Assembly: GCF_001909055.1 (NCBI RefSeq)
Contig: NZ_LVWI01000039.1
Span: 1 to 64,000, forward strand
Origin: Paenibacillus helianthi
GTDB lineage: Bacteria; Bacillota; Bacilli; Paenibacillales; Paenibacillaceae
DNA length: 64,000 nt
Direction: 5' to 3'
Both the position numbers and the translations under genes were made by a program. This document shows, piece by piece, positions 26,938 to 34,927 of this stretch. The notes beneath the pieces were generated by a model. It saw only the letters and a list, made by a program, of their open reading frames with translations, made no database searches and had not been told where the DNA came from. How positions within the stretch are numbered: position 1 is the first letter of the stretch; every line of letters begins with the position of its first letter.

Positions 26938-27057
26938 CCGGCCGGTCCTTACTGGAGAGCCGGAATGACCGCCGACCGACTGACGCGGCCATAGCTCAAA
27001 ACAAGTTTCATACAAATACGGAGTCTAAGAACTCCATTATCCGGGAGGAATTCAATA

Positions 27058-27876
27058 ATGTTAAGATCAATGTACTCAGGTGTTTCAGGTATGCGCGGTT
27101 TTCAGACAAAGCTTGACGTTATCGGCAATAACATTGCAAATGTAAATACCATTGGCTTCAAATCAGGCCGAGTAATGTTCAAAGACATCATGAGCCAGAC
27201 GGTATCCGGGGTAACAGCACCTGTTGATGGAGGTCAGGGTGGTGTGAATGCCAAGCAGATCGGGCTTGGAGTTAGTATTGGTTCTGTTGATACCATGCAT
27301 TTGGCTGGTAGCGCTATGACCACTAATAATCCGACAGATCTGCGAATTGATGGTGACGGTTTTTTCCTTGTTAAGCTCTCCGATGCACAGGAAACACCAT
27401 TCCTTACACGTGCCGGTGACTTCCACATGGATGCCAGCCGCAACCTGTTGACCTCGGATGGACTGCATGTGCTTGATTCCAGTGGCCAAGCCATTCAATT
27501 AGGTGAAGACGTTACTGCTTTCACAATTGGTTCTGATGGTACAATTATGCAGACAATGGCAGATGGTACTACTCAAGCTGGTGTGCAAATCGGCGTAGCC
27601 AAAGTAAGTAATCCTCAAGGTCTTGAAAAGATTGGCGGCAACTTGTATCGGATGACGATGAATGCCAATGCTGATGGAGAACTTACCCCGACTACTGCGA
27701 ACAATGCTGAAGCGGGGACGGGAGCCATTGTATCCGGCCAACTGGAAATGTCCAACGTGGATCTAACCAGTGAATTTACAGAAATGATTGTTTCCCAGCG
27801 CGGGTTCCAGGCCAACTCCCGCATTATTACGACCTCTGACGAAGTGTTGCAGGAAGTCGTGAACCTCAAGCGTTAA
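27058..27876 (+). CDS. flgG: Flagellar hook / distal rod protein (FlgG family)
   Basis: The 272-residue axial protein has MLRSMYSGVSGMRGFQTKLDVIGNNIANVNTIGFKSGRVMF at its N-terminus and the C-terminal LEMSNVDLTSEFTEMIVSQRGFQANSRIITTSDEVLQEVVNLKR. These paired helices build the rod or hook tube. In B. subtilis the equivalent 264-residue gene, at the same place after flgD, encodes the hook protein (named FlgE), so this is probably the hook subunit although its sequence class is FlgG-like. The ribosome binding site is GGGAGGA. A strong terminator follows. Confidence 0.9.
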   Translation: MLRSMYSGVSGMRGFQTKLDVIGNNIANVNTIGFKSGRVMFKDIMSQTVSGVTAPVDGGQGGVNAKQIGLGVSIGSVDTMHLAGSAMTTNNPTDLRIDGDGFFLVKLSDAQETPFLTRAGDFHMDASRNLLTSDGLHVLDSSGQAIQLGEDVTAFTIGSDGTIMQTMADGTTQAGVQIGVAKVSNPQGLEKIGGNLYRMTMNANADGELTPTTANNAEAGTGAIVSGQLEMSNVDLTSEFTEMIVSQRGFQANSRIITTSDEVLQEVVNLKR

Positions 27877-27954
27877 TTTGAAAGGCCATAATCAAAAACT
27901 TGCTGTACAATAGTAACGTTTCACCTTCTGGTGCAAAGGTTATTGCGAAGTCGT

Positions 27955-27983
27955 GGGGGAGGAACTCCTCCCCCTATTTTTTG
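27955..27983 (+). terminator. Strong intrinsic terminator inside the fla/che operon
   Basis: GGGGGAGG (27955-27962) pairs perfectly with CCTCCCCC (27967-27974) around AACT, followed by TA and six Ts. It lies between the hook gene and swrD, with no convincing promoter directly after it. A CACC/GGTG hairpin at about 27922-27933 precedes it. Confidence 0.85.
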
Positions 27984-27997
27984 TTAGGAGGCCTGTT

Positions 27998-28222
27998 ATG
28001 ATTTCGGTAACCAGATTGAATGGAACACCCATGTTTTTAAATGCTTTATTGGTAGAAATGGTAGAAGAAAGTCCGGATACGTATATTACGCTCGTAACTG
28101 GAAAAAGGCTGATCGTGCTGGAAAAGGCCGATGAAGTCATCCGTAAGATCCGTGAGTATAACAGGGACATTGGCACATATGCTGCCACCATTAAAGTCCA
28201 GTCAATGGAGGAGCTTTCATGA
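27998..28222 (+). CDS. swrD: SwrD/FlbD family flagellar protein
   Basis: The 74-residue protein begins at ATG 27998 after TAGGAGG. It has the family core MISVTRLNGTPMFLNALLVEMVEESPDTYITLVTGKRLIVLEKADEVIRKI. In B. subtilis SwrD (YlzI) raises flagellar power for swarming; other FlbD-like proteins sit in the same place before fliL. There is no membrane helix. The stop overlaps the fliL start by four bases. Confidence 0.9.
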   Translation: MISVTRLNGTPMFLNALLVEMVEESPDTYITLVTGKRLIVLEKADEVIRKIREYNRDIGTYAATIKVQSMEELS

Positions 28223-28686
28223 AAAAGATGCTGCCGTGGCTCATTACAATTCTATTAGCAATAACTCTTATCGTAGTAGCTGCATTTTTACTTATGGATA
28301 AGATCTTTCCGAGTGATTCGAACGACGTGAATACGGCAGTTCAGAAGGTTGAGACCAAAAAACTCAGCGCTGATGAGATCGTCGAATTGACTGCACAAAT
28401 CACTGACATCAAAACTAATCTTGCCGATCCCGATTATATCCTTTCAGTAGACATCGCGTTCCAACTGGATTCAGCGAAGTCCAAGGAAGAATTCGAAAAG
28501 ATAAAAGCTATAAAAATTACGCCGCTAATTATCAAGGCGATTGCCGATACCAAGCCTGAGGAACTAAATGGGGCAAGCGGCAAAGATCAATTCAGCAGCA
28601 AGCTGGTGAATATAATAAATAAGAATTTGACCGAAGGCACTATAACCCAGATCGAATTCACTAAATTCATTTTGGCTTCCATGTAG
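28219..28686 (+). CDS. fliL: Flagellar basal body-associated protein FliL
   Basis: FliL is a single-pass membrane protein that supports stator function. The 155-residue protein has a short cytoplasmic start, a membrane helix at about 6-28, an acidic linker, and a periplasm-facing domain ending in NIINKNLTEGTITQIEFTKFILASM, the typical FliL C-terminus. Position between swrD and fliM is standard. Confidence 0.92.
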   Translation: MKKMLPWLITILLAITLIVVAAFLLMDKIFPSDSNDVNTAVQKVETKKLSADEIVELTAQITDIKTNLADPDYILSVDIAFQLDSAKSKEEFEKIKAIKITPLIIKAIADTKPEELNGASGKDQFSSKLVNIINKNLTEGTITQIEFTKFILASM

Positions 28687-28724
28687 CTGCTGAAGGATTA
28701 TTCTTTGATAGGGGGGTGATTGAA

Positions 28725-29723
28725 TTGGTTGATGTACTATCACAAAACGAAATTGATGCTCTGCTTGCCGCTCTTTCATCCGGTGAAATGGATGCTGACG
28801 AACTTAAAAAAGAAGAAACCCAGAAAAAAATCCGCTCTTATGATTTCAAACGGGCTGTACGTTTTTCAAAAGACCATATCCGAAGCTTAACCCGGATACA
28901 CGATAACTTTGCCCGCTATCTTACGACCTACTTTTCGGCCCAATTGCGCACCTTCGTACAGATCAATGTCGTTCAAGTAGAGCAGCTCCCTTATGATGAG
29001 TTTATCCGCTCCATTCCGAAGATGACGATCTTAAATATTTTTGAAGCTGAACCGCTTGAAGGCCGGATGGTAATGGAAGTGCATCCGAATATAGCCTTTG
29101 CCATGCTGGATAGACTGCTAGGCGGCTTTGGTACGGCACCTTCCAAGATCAATGCTTTGACTGAAATTGAAACCACTATAATGGAGAGGATTTTCAGCAG
29201 ATGCTTTGAAAGTCTGCAGGAAGCCTGGAAGACAGTGCTTGATATCAATCCCCGCATGGAGGCTTTGGAGACAAATCCTCAATTCATGCAAATCGTATCG
29301 CCCAATGAGACCATTGCACTTATTTCCTTAAGTACCAAAATTGGCGATACAACGGGGATGATCAACCTGTGTATACCTCACGTTGTTCTTGAACCTATCA
29401 TGTCCAGGCTGTCGGTACACCAATGGTTTGTTTCTGAAAAAAAGGCGCGTGATGAAGTTGAGCTTGAGGCAATCCGGGCGAGAGTTCATAGAGCGCAGCT
29501 GCCGATTGTGGCAGAGTTGGGTGAATCGAGTCTATCCATTGCTGAATTTCTCGGGCTCAGCGTCGGCGACGTGATTTCTCTCAACAGGACTGTGGATTCA
29601 GGACTGTCAATCAAGGTGGGGGACAAGCTGAAATTCATCGGAAGTCCTGGGATGATTAAAGAGCGTGTAGCTGTGCAAATAGACGAGATAGTCAGCGAAG
29701 GAGTTGAAGATTTTGACGAGTAA
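28725..29723 (+). CDS. fliM: Flagellar motor switch protein FliM
   Basis: FliM forms the C ring and binds phospho-CheY. TTG 28725 is preferred because it follows the GGGGGGTGA block and gives MVDVLSQNEIDALLAALSSG and 332 residues, the same length as B. subtilis FliM. GTG 28716 overlaps the ribosome binding site. The CheY-binding EIDALL motif is at residues 9-14. The middle CheC-like domain includes FSAQLRTFVQINV and GGFGTAPSK. The SpoA domain is C-terminal (VGDVISLNRTVDSGLSIKVGDKLKFIGSPG). Confidence 0.95.
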   Translation: MVDVLSQNEIDALLAALSSGEMDADELKKEETQKKIRSYDFKRAVRFSKDHIRSLTRIHDNFARYLTTYFSAQLRTFVQINVVQVEQLPYDEFIRSIPKMTILNIFEAEPLEGRMVMEVHPNIAFAMLDRLLGGFGTAPSKINALTEIETTIMERIFSRCFESLQEAWKTVLDINPRMEALETNPQFMQIVSPNETIALISLSTKIGDTTGMINLCIPHVVLEPIMSRLSVHQWFVSEKKARDEVELEAIRARVHRAQLPIVAELGESSLSIAEFLGLSVGDVISLNRTVDSGLSIKVGDKLKFIGSPGMIKERVAVQIDEIVSEGVEDFDE

Positions 29724-31008
29724 AGATTATTTGTCCCAAGAAGAAATAGATGCTCTGCTCAGACAGTCTGCAGAAGGATCGCTAGCTCCCTCGACGAAGT
29801 CGGTGGATGATTACTTGACACCCTTTGAACAGGACGCACTGGGAGAGATCGGGAATATCACATTCGGGAGCGCAGCTACAGCGCTGTCCACCCTTCTGGG
29901 TAAGAAAGTAGATATCACCACTCCTGAAGTATCCATTATCACCCGCGGAGAGTTCGAAGAGGCTTTTCCAAAACCTCATGTTGCGGTACATGTACAATAT
30001 GTAGATGGTTTTCAGGGCATCAATTCATTGGTCATTAAAATCAGGGATGCACAGGTTATTGCTGATCTGATGCTTGGTGGTGAAGGGGATCCAAAGGATG
30101 AAGAGCTGAATGAAATTCACATCAGTGCTGTTCAGGAAGCGATGAACCAAATGATGGGTTCTTCGGCTACATCCATGTCTACTATCTTCAATCGCTTCGT
30201 GAATATTTCCCCTCCGGGAATCGACATTTTAAATATGTCCAGCGGAGAAGGCGTAGGCAGTCTTCCGGATGATGAGACACTTATACAGATTTCATTCCGG
30301 CTCAAGATTGGGGATTTGATTGATTCCACCATTATGCAGCTGCTCCCGGTGCAATTCGCCAAAGATATGGTGACTATGCTTCTGGGAGATGTGTCGCAAT
30401 CGGATCAGGAGACGGCAGCAGCAGCGGTAGAAGCACCGCCTAAGCCAGCAGCAACTCCGGAACCTCCGGTAGCGCCTCCGGTGCAGCAAACCCCTCCAGT
30501 ACAGCCTGGAGCAGTTCCACCGCCATATCCACCTCAGGGTATGCCGCCGTATCCGGGAATGCCGGAGGGAGGTTATTATTATCCTCCAGCAGGAATGCCA
30601 GCTTATGGAATGCCGCCTTATGGAATGCCACCTCAAGGTATGCCATACCAACAGGCTCCGCCCCAGCAGCCCGCTCCTAACCGCAATGTAAATGTACAAC
30701 CGGTGCAGTTTGCCAACTTAAGCAACGGCGCCTTTGGTAATATTGATGAAAATAATTTAAATTTATTGATGGACATACCACTGAGAGTAACCGTAGAATT
30801 AGGAAGGACCCAGAAGCAGATCAAAGATATTCTGGAAATGTCGCAAGGCTCAATCATTGAGTTGGACAAACTTGCCGGTGAACCTGTAGACATCCTGGTT
30901 AACAACAAGCTTATTGCCAAAGGGGAAGTCGTAGTTATCGACGAAAACTTCGGAGTTCGCGTTACGGATATCGTCAGCCAGTGGGACCGAATTCAAAAAT
31001 TACAATAA
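29713..31008 (+). CDS. fliY: Flagellar motor switch phosphatase FliY
   Basis: FliY is the Gram-positive FliN equivalent with CheY-P phosphatase activity. TTG 29713 is nine bases after AAGGAG. The 431-residue protein has an N-terminal LSQEEIDALL motif, a CheC-type domain with EIGNITFGSAATALS and EAMNQMMGSSATSMS, and a C-terminal SpoA domain (LLMDIPLRVTVELGRTQKQIKDILEMSQGSIIELD). Between these lies a ~80-residue Pro/Gly/Met/Tyr linker (about 240-323) with GMPPYP-like repeats. It is longer than B. subtilis FliY (378 residues) because of that linker. Confidence 0.95.
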   Translation: MTSKDYLSQEEIDALLRQSAEGSLAPSTKSVDDYLTPFEQDALGEIGNITFGSAATALSTLLGKKVDITTPEVSIITRGEFEEAFPKPHVAVHVQYVDGFQGINSLVIKIRDAQVIADLMLGGEGDPKDEELNEIHISAVQEAMNQMMGSSATSMSTIFNRFVNISPPGIDILNMSSGEGVGSLPDDETLIQISFRLKIGDLIDSTIMQLLPVQFAKDMVTMLLGDVSQSDQETAAAAVEAPPKPAATPEPPVAPPVQQTPPVQPGAVPPPYPPQGMPPYPGMPEGGYYYPPAGMPAYGMPPYGMPPQGMPYQQAPPQQPAPNRNVNVQPVQFANLSNGAFGNIDENNLNLLMDIPLRVTVELGRTQKQIKDILEMSQGSIIELDKLAGEPVDILVNNKLIAKGEVVVIDENFGVRVTDIVSQWDRIQKLQ

Positions 31009-31035
31009 AGCATACTTAGGGAGGATTTTGTAAAA

Positions 31036-31401
31036 ATGGCTAACCGAATTCTAATCGTGGACGATGCAGCATTTATGAGAATGATGATCCGTGACATTTT
31101 GTCGAAAAACGGATTTGAGGTTGTGGGTGAAGCCCAGGACGGGTCGCAGGCTATTGAGAAATTCAAGGAACTGCGTCCTGATTTGATCACGATGGATATC
31201 ACCATGCCTGAAATGGACGGAATTGCCGCCCTTAAAGAAATCAAAAAAGTAGATGCCAACGCCAAAGTCATCATGTGTTCTGCCATGGGTCAGCAGGCTA
31301 TGGTTATTGATGCAATTCAAGCGGGTGCCAAGGACTTTATTGTGAAGCCTTTCCAGGCAGACCGTGTTATTGAAGCGATTAATAAAACACTGGGTGTGTA
31401 A
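31036..31401 (+). CDS. cheY: Chemotaxis response regulator CheY
   Basis: The 121-residue single receiver domain has the acidic pair Asp9/Asp10, the phospho-acceptor Asp54 in ITMDITMPEMDG, Ser82 in MCSAMGQQ and Lys104 in FIVKPF. CheY-P binds FliM and FliY to control rotation; in Bacillales it promotes smooth swimming. It follows fliY, the usual Bacillales place. The ribosome binding site is GGGAGGA. Confidence 0.97.
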   Translation: MANRILIVDDAAFMRMMIRDILSKNGFEVVGEAQDGSQAIEKFKELRPDLITMDITMPEMDGIAALKEIKKVDANAKVIMCSAMGQQAMVIDAIQAGAKDFIVKPFQADRVIEAINKTLGV

Positions 31402-31410
31402 TAAGAAATC

Positions 31411-31941
31411 ATGCCAGTCACTGTAGAGCCGCATCTGGGAACAGGTAACAATCTGCTGAATCTTTTAAATGTTATTTTTGTCCTTGCGGTAATTGTTGTG
31501 CTCATAGTGCTGCTTATCCGTTTTCTGGGACGCCGTAATCAGACTCTGATGAGTGGGCGTTCCATCCGTACACTAGGCGCTTTGGGTCTTGGACCTAACA
31601 AGTCCATACAAATTATTGAGCTCGGAGGCAGCCTCTATCTGATCGGGGTCGGTGAGAATATATCCATGATGGATAAAATCACCGACCCGGCTGAGGTAGC
31701 GTTGATCATTTCGGCATTTGAGGATCAAACTTCAGGACAGAATAACTTTCTTGCGCCGCTCGTGGCCAAGATAAGAGCCAAATTCCGTGGAGAAGTACCA
31801 TCACAGGAAATTGAACTTAGTGAAACATCCTCTTTTTACGAGACACTGCAATCCAAACTTGCGCTGGCACCTGAACGTAAGGAGAAAATGGAAGAGCTGC
31901 TTCGTGATGATGTACTCAAGGATGAGTCGAGGGATTTATGA
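31411..31941 (+). CDS. fliO: Flagellar biosynthetic protein FliO (FliZ)
   Basis: FliO helps assemble the FliP ring of the export gate. The 176-residue protein has a membrane helix at about 20-37 (VIFVLAVIVVLIVLLIRFLG) and the conserved RSIRTLGALGLGPNKSIQIIELGGSLYLIGVGENISMMDKI segment. The cytoplasmic tail is charged. The ribosome binding site is weak, and an in-frame stop lies nine bases before the ATG, so this start is forced. It overlaps fliP by four bases. Confidence 0.9.
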   Translation: MPVTVEPHLGTGNNLLNLLNVIFVLAVIVVLIVLLIRFLGRRNQTLMSGRSIRTLGALGLGPNKSIQIIELGGSLYLIGVGENISMMDKITDPAEVALIISAFEDQTSGQNNFLAPLVAKIRAKFRGEVPSQEIELSETSSFYETLQSKLALAPERKEKMEELLRDDVLKDESRDL

Positions 31942-32702
31942 AAAATAAACTGATTCTTTCATTTATACTGCTTGTTGCATTCAGTGCTCTGCTAATGCAC
32001 CCCGTTCATGCTGATCCTATTCCTAACATTGATATTAAGGTTGGAGGCAGTAACGGTTCTAGCGGCGGTACCAGTTCCATCTCTATACTGCTTCTTGTAA
32101 CAGTTCTGAGTGTGGCTCCGGCTTTTCTAGTGCTAATGACTAGTTTCACTCGGATTGTCATTGTTCTGGGCTTTGTCAGAACCTCGCTCGGTACTCAACA
32201 GATGCCTCCCAACCAGGTGCTTGTAGGATTGGCGTTGTTCTTAACGCTATTCATCATGTCACCGACTCTTGCAACGGTCAACGAGACGGCGCTGCAGCCG
32301 TACATGAAGGGGACAATTACCCAGACCGAGGCGCTTAACAAAGCAGCAGATCCAATGAAGGCGTTTATGTTCAAACAGACCAACACCAAAGATTTGTTGT
32401 TATTCATGAATTATACCGGCAACAATGCTTCGGTTAAGCCTGCGTCATACAGCGACATCCCATTGACGGTGATCGTGCCTGCCTTTGCCATCGGAGAGAT
32501 GAAAAAAGCTTTTACTATGGGATTTATGATTTTTATACCTTTTCTAATTATAGATATTGTGGTAGCCAGCACCCTGATGGCTATGGGGATGATGATGCTG
32601 CCTCCGGTAATGATTTCATTACCATTCAAAATAATGCTCTTTGTACTGGTAGACGGGTGGTACTTAGTCGTTAAATCACTTCTGTTAAGTTTTAACACCT
32701 GA
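31938..32702 (+). CDS. fliP: Flagellar export gate protein FliP
   Basis: The 254-residue inner-membrane protein has a cleavable signal peptide (about 1-25, ending near HADP), then four helices. The family block APAFLVLMTSFTRIVIVLGFVRTSLGTQQMPPNQVLVGLALFLTLFIMSP is present, as is IPFLIIDIVVASTLMAMGMMMLPPVMISLPFKIMLFVLVDGW. FliP, FliQ and FliR form the helical export gate. It is followed by fliQ after 22 bases. Confidence 0.96.
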   Translation: MKNKLILSFILLVAFSALLMHPVHADPIPNIDIKVGGSNGSSGGTSSISILLLVTVLSVAPAFLVLMTSFTRIVIVLGFVRTSLGTQQMPPNQVLVGLALFLTLFIMSPTLATVNETALQPYMKGTITQTEALNKAADPMKAFMFKQTNTKDLLLFMNYTGNNASVKPASYSDIPLTVIVPAFAIGEMKKAFTMGFMIFIPFLIIDIVVASTLMAMGMMMLPPVMISLPFKIMLFVLVDGWYLVVKSLLLSFNT

Positions 32703-32724
32703 GATTCAAGAGGAGGCATAAGGG

Positions 32725-32994
32725 ATGAATGCGGACTTTATTATCGGTCTAGCCGGCCAAGCCGTATATTTGGTGCTCGAAACCAGTGCTCCCATGCTGA
32801 TTCTTGGTCTGGTGGTAGGACTGATTGTCAGTATTTTTCAAGCAACAACGCAAATTCAGGAGCAGACCTTGGCGTTTGTTCCCAAAATTGTTGCTGTGCT
32901 GCTTGCTCTGCTCTTGTTCGGACCGTGGATTATCACGAAACTGGTGGATTTCACCAGCCAAATTTTGGGCAATCTCAATATGTACATCGGTTAA
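32725..32994 (+). CDS. fliQ: Flagellar export gate protein FliQ
   Basis: The 89-residue protein has two membrane helices separated by the polar loop VSIFQATTQIQEQTLAFVPKI, the FliQ signature. It packs against FliP and FliR in the export gate. The ribosome binding site is GAGGAGG. Confidence 0.95.
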   Translation: MNADFIIGLAGQAVYLVLETSAPMLILGLVVGLIVSIFQATTQIQEQTLAFVPKIVAVLLALLLFGPWIITKLVDFTSQILGNLNMYIG

Positions 32995-32998
32995 TTAG

Positions 32999-33790
32999 AT
33001 GAATATGGAAACCTTGCTGCAAAGTATTCCCGTCTTTCTGTTGATTTTTTGTCGAATTTCCGCTTTTTTTGTTGTAGTACCGGTATTTTCTTCTCAAAGT
33101 GTGCCACCCACCTTCAAAATTGGGCTTTCTTTTTTTGTAGCCATGGTTGTCTTTAGCTCAGGTGGAACAGGAATTACCGTGCCGCAGGATCTCACTTATA
33201 TTCTGTTAATTGCCCGGGAAGTTTTAATCGGACTATTGCTGGGTTTTATTGGGTATTTGATGTTTATGGCGATTCAAACCGCTGGTTCATTCATTGATAT
33301 TCAGATTGGATTCGGGATTGCGAATGTAATTGATCCTATGACTGGAGCGTCCGCACCGATTATCGGTAACTTCAAGTATATGATTGCTCTGCTGATGTTC
33401 CTGAGTATGAATGGTCATCACTACCTGTTGGACGCGATCGTATACAGTTACAAATGGGTGCCGATAGATAATGATCTGTTCATTAAAATGATAGATGGAA
33501 GCCTTTCGGAGTTCTTTGTCCGTACATTTGCACAATCCTTTATTTTGGCTTTCCAGATGTCAGCACCTTTAGTGACGGCTTTATTTCTTACAGATGTGGG
33601 GCTTGCATTTCTGGCTAGGACCGCACCGCAATATAATGTATTCGTCATCGGGGTGCCTCTCAAAATTATTGTTGGCCTTGCGCTGCTTCTTATTCTGATG
33701 CCGGGTCTGGCTATGCTGTTCCAGAATCTCTTCGACATTATGTTTGAGTCCATGCACAATGTGCTGGGCCTGATAGGGAAGAGTCCTTAG
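32999..33790 (+). CDS. fliR: Flagellar export gate protein FliR
   Basis: The 263-residue protein has six hydrophobic segments, and the family stretches FCRISAFFVVVPVFSSQSVPPTFKIGLSF, REVLIGLLLGFIGYLMFMAIQTAGSFIDIQIGFGIANVIDP and FLTDVGLAFLARTAPQYNVFVIGVPLKI. It completes the gate and adjoins FlhB. The start lies five bases after fliQ with no clear ribosome binding site of its own, so it probably depends on coupling. Confidence 0.95.
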   Translation: MNMETLLQSIPVFLLIFCRISAFFVVVPVFSSQSVPPTFKIGLSFFVAMVVFSSGGTGITVPQDLTYILLIAREVLIGLLLGFIGYLMFMAIQTAGSFIDIQIGFGIANVIDPMTGASAPIIGNFKYMIALLMFLSMNGHHYLLDAIVYSYKWVPIDNDLFIKMIDGSLSEFFVRTFAQSFILAFQMSAPLVTALFLTDVGLAFLARTAPQYNVFVIGVPLKIIVGLALLLILMPGLAMLFQNLFDIMFESMHNVLGLIGKSP

Positions 33791-33811
33791 GTGGCTGATA
33801 GGGGGAGAGCT

Positions 33812-34906
33812 ATGCCGAAGACGAGACGTTATAAGCTTAATCTTCAGCATTTTGGGGGAGACAAGACGGAAAAAGCTACCCCGAAGAAACGGCAAGACGC
33901 CCGTAAAAAGGGTCAGGTGGCCAAAAGTGCCGAACTGTCTGGGGCAGTTGTGCTTTTATCTGCATTGTTAACTTTGTCTTTGTTTGGCGGCTTCATGAAA
34001 GAACGGTTCATCACACTGTATACAGACGTTTTTCAGAACCGGATGATGATGGAAGTGACTCCGGAAAATGTATCTGATATGTTCAATCACTATGGCATTC
34101 AAATCTTGATTTTATTGGCTCCTTTGCTGGGTATTACGTTTGTATTGGCTCTGGTGGCAAATTTGGCGCAGGTTGGTTTTATGGCAACGGGGGAAGGAAT
34201 TACTCCCAAATTCAGCAAAATCAATCCGATAAAAGGTTTCAAAAATATTTTCTCCATGCGTTCCTTTGTGGAGTTTTTGAAATCCATCTTCAAACTCATG
34301 CTGATAGCTTATCTGGTCTACAGTACACTTTGGGGACAAAAGGAGAGCTTTGCTGCATTGTCTCATGTCAATGCCGAAGGCGTGTATCGGTTCGCTGCCA
34401 AGCTCGTAATGAGCCTCGGCATCAAAATTGGAGCGGCTCTGTTAATCATGGCGGCTCTTGATTATATCTACCAGAAATATGAGCACGAAAAAAGTCTTAA
34501 GATGTCAAAGCAGGATATCAAGGATGAGTACAAAAAAATGGAAGGCGATCCCATCATCAAAGGCAAGATCAGGGAACGTCAGCGAAGAATGGCTATGCAG
34601 CGCATGATGCAAGAGGTACCCAAAGCGGATGTTATTATTACCAATCCTACGCACTTTGCAGTCGCTTTGAAATACGACGGTTCTAAAATGGAAGCTCCGC
34701 AGATTATTGCTAAAGGCCAGGATTATGTAGCGCTTCGAATCCGTGAGTTGGCCAAAGAGCATGGTGTTATGACTATGGAGAACAAACCGCTCGCGCGGGC
34801 GTTGTTTCAAAGAGCGGAGATTGGTGATGTAGTTCCTGCAGACCTATTCCAGGCGGTTGCAGAAGTACTCGCTTATGTATACAAGCTTAAAGGTAAAAGG
34901 AGATAA
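33812..34906 (+). CDS. flhB: Flagellar export switch protein FlhB
   Basis: FlhB switches export from rod/hook to filament substrates after autocleavage. ATG 33812 follows GGGGGAG and gives MPKTRRYKLNLQHFGGDKTEKATPKKRQDARKKGQVAKS. GTG 33791 touches the fliR stop and has no such site. The 364-residue protein has four membrane helices (about 35-210), a linker rich in Lys, and the cytoplasmic tail with the cleaved NPTH at about 278-281. The tail is matched by the separate ylqH product. Confidence 0.95.
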   Translation: MPKTRRYKLNLQHFGGDKTEKATPKKRQDARKKGQVAKSAELSGAVVLLSALLTLSLFGGFMKERFITLYTDVFQNRMMMEVTPENVSDMFNHYGIQILILLAPLLGITFVLALVANLAQVGFMATGEGITPKFSKINPIKGFKNIFSMRSFVEFLKSIFKLMLIAYLVYSTLWGQKESFAALSHVNAEGVYRFAAKLVMSLGIKIGAALLIMAALDYIYQKYEHEKSLKMSKQDIKDEYKKMEGDPIIKGKIRERQRRMAMQRMMQEVPKADVIITNPTHFAVALKYDGSKMEAPQIIAKGQDYVALRIRELAKEHGVMTMENKPLARALFQRAEIGDVVPADLFQAVAEVLAYVYKLKGKRR

Positions 34907-34927
34907 GTCGGGGGAGGTTCACGGACA

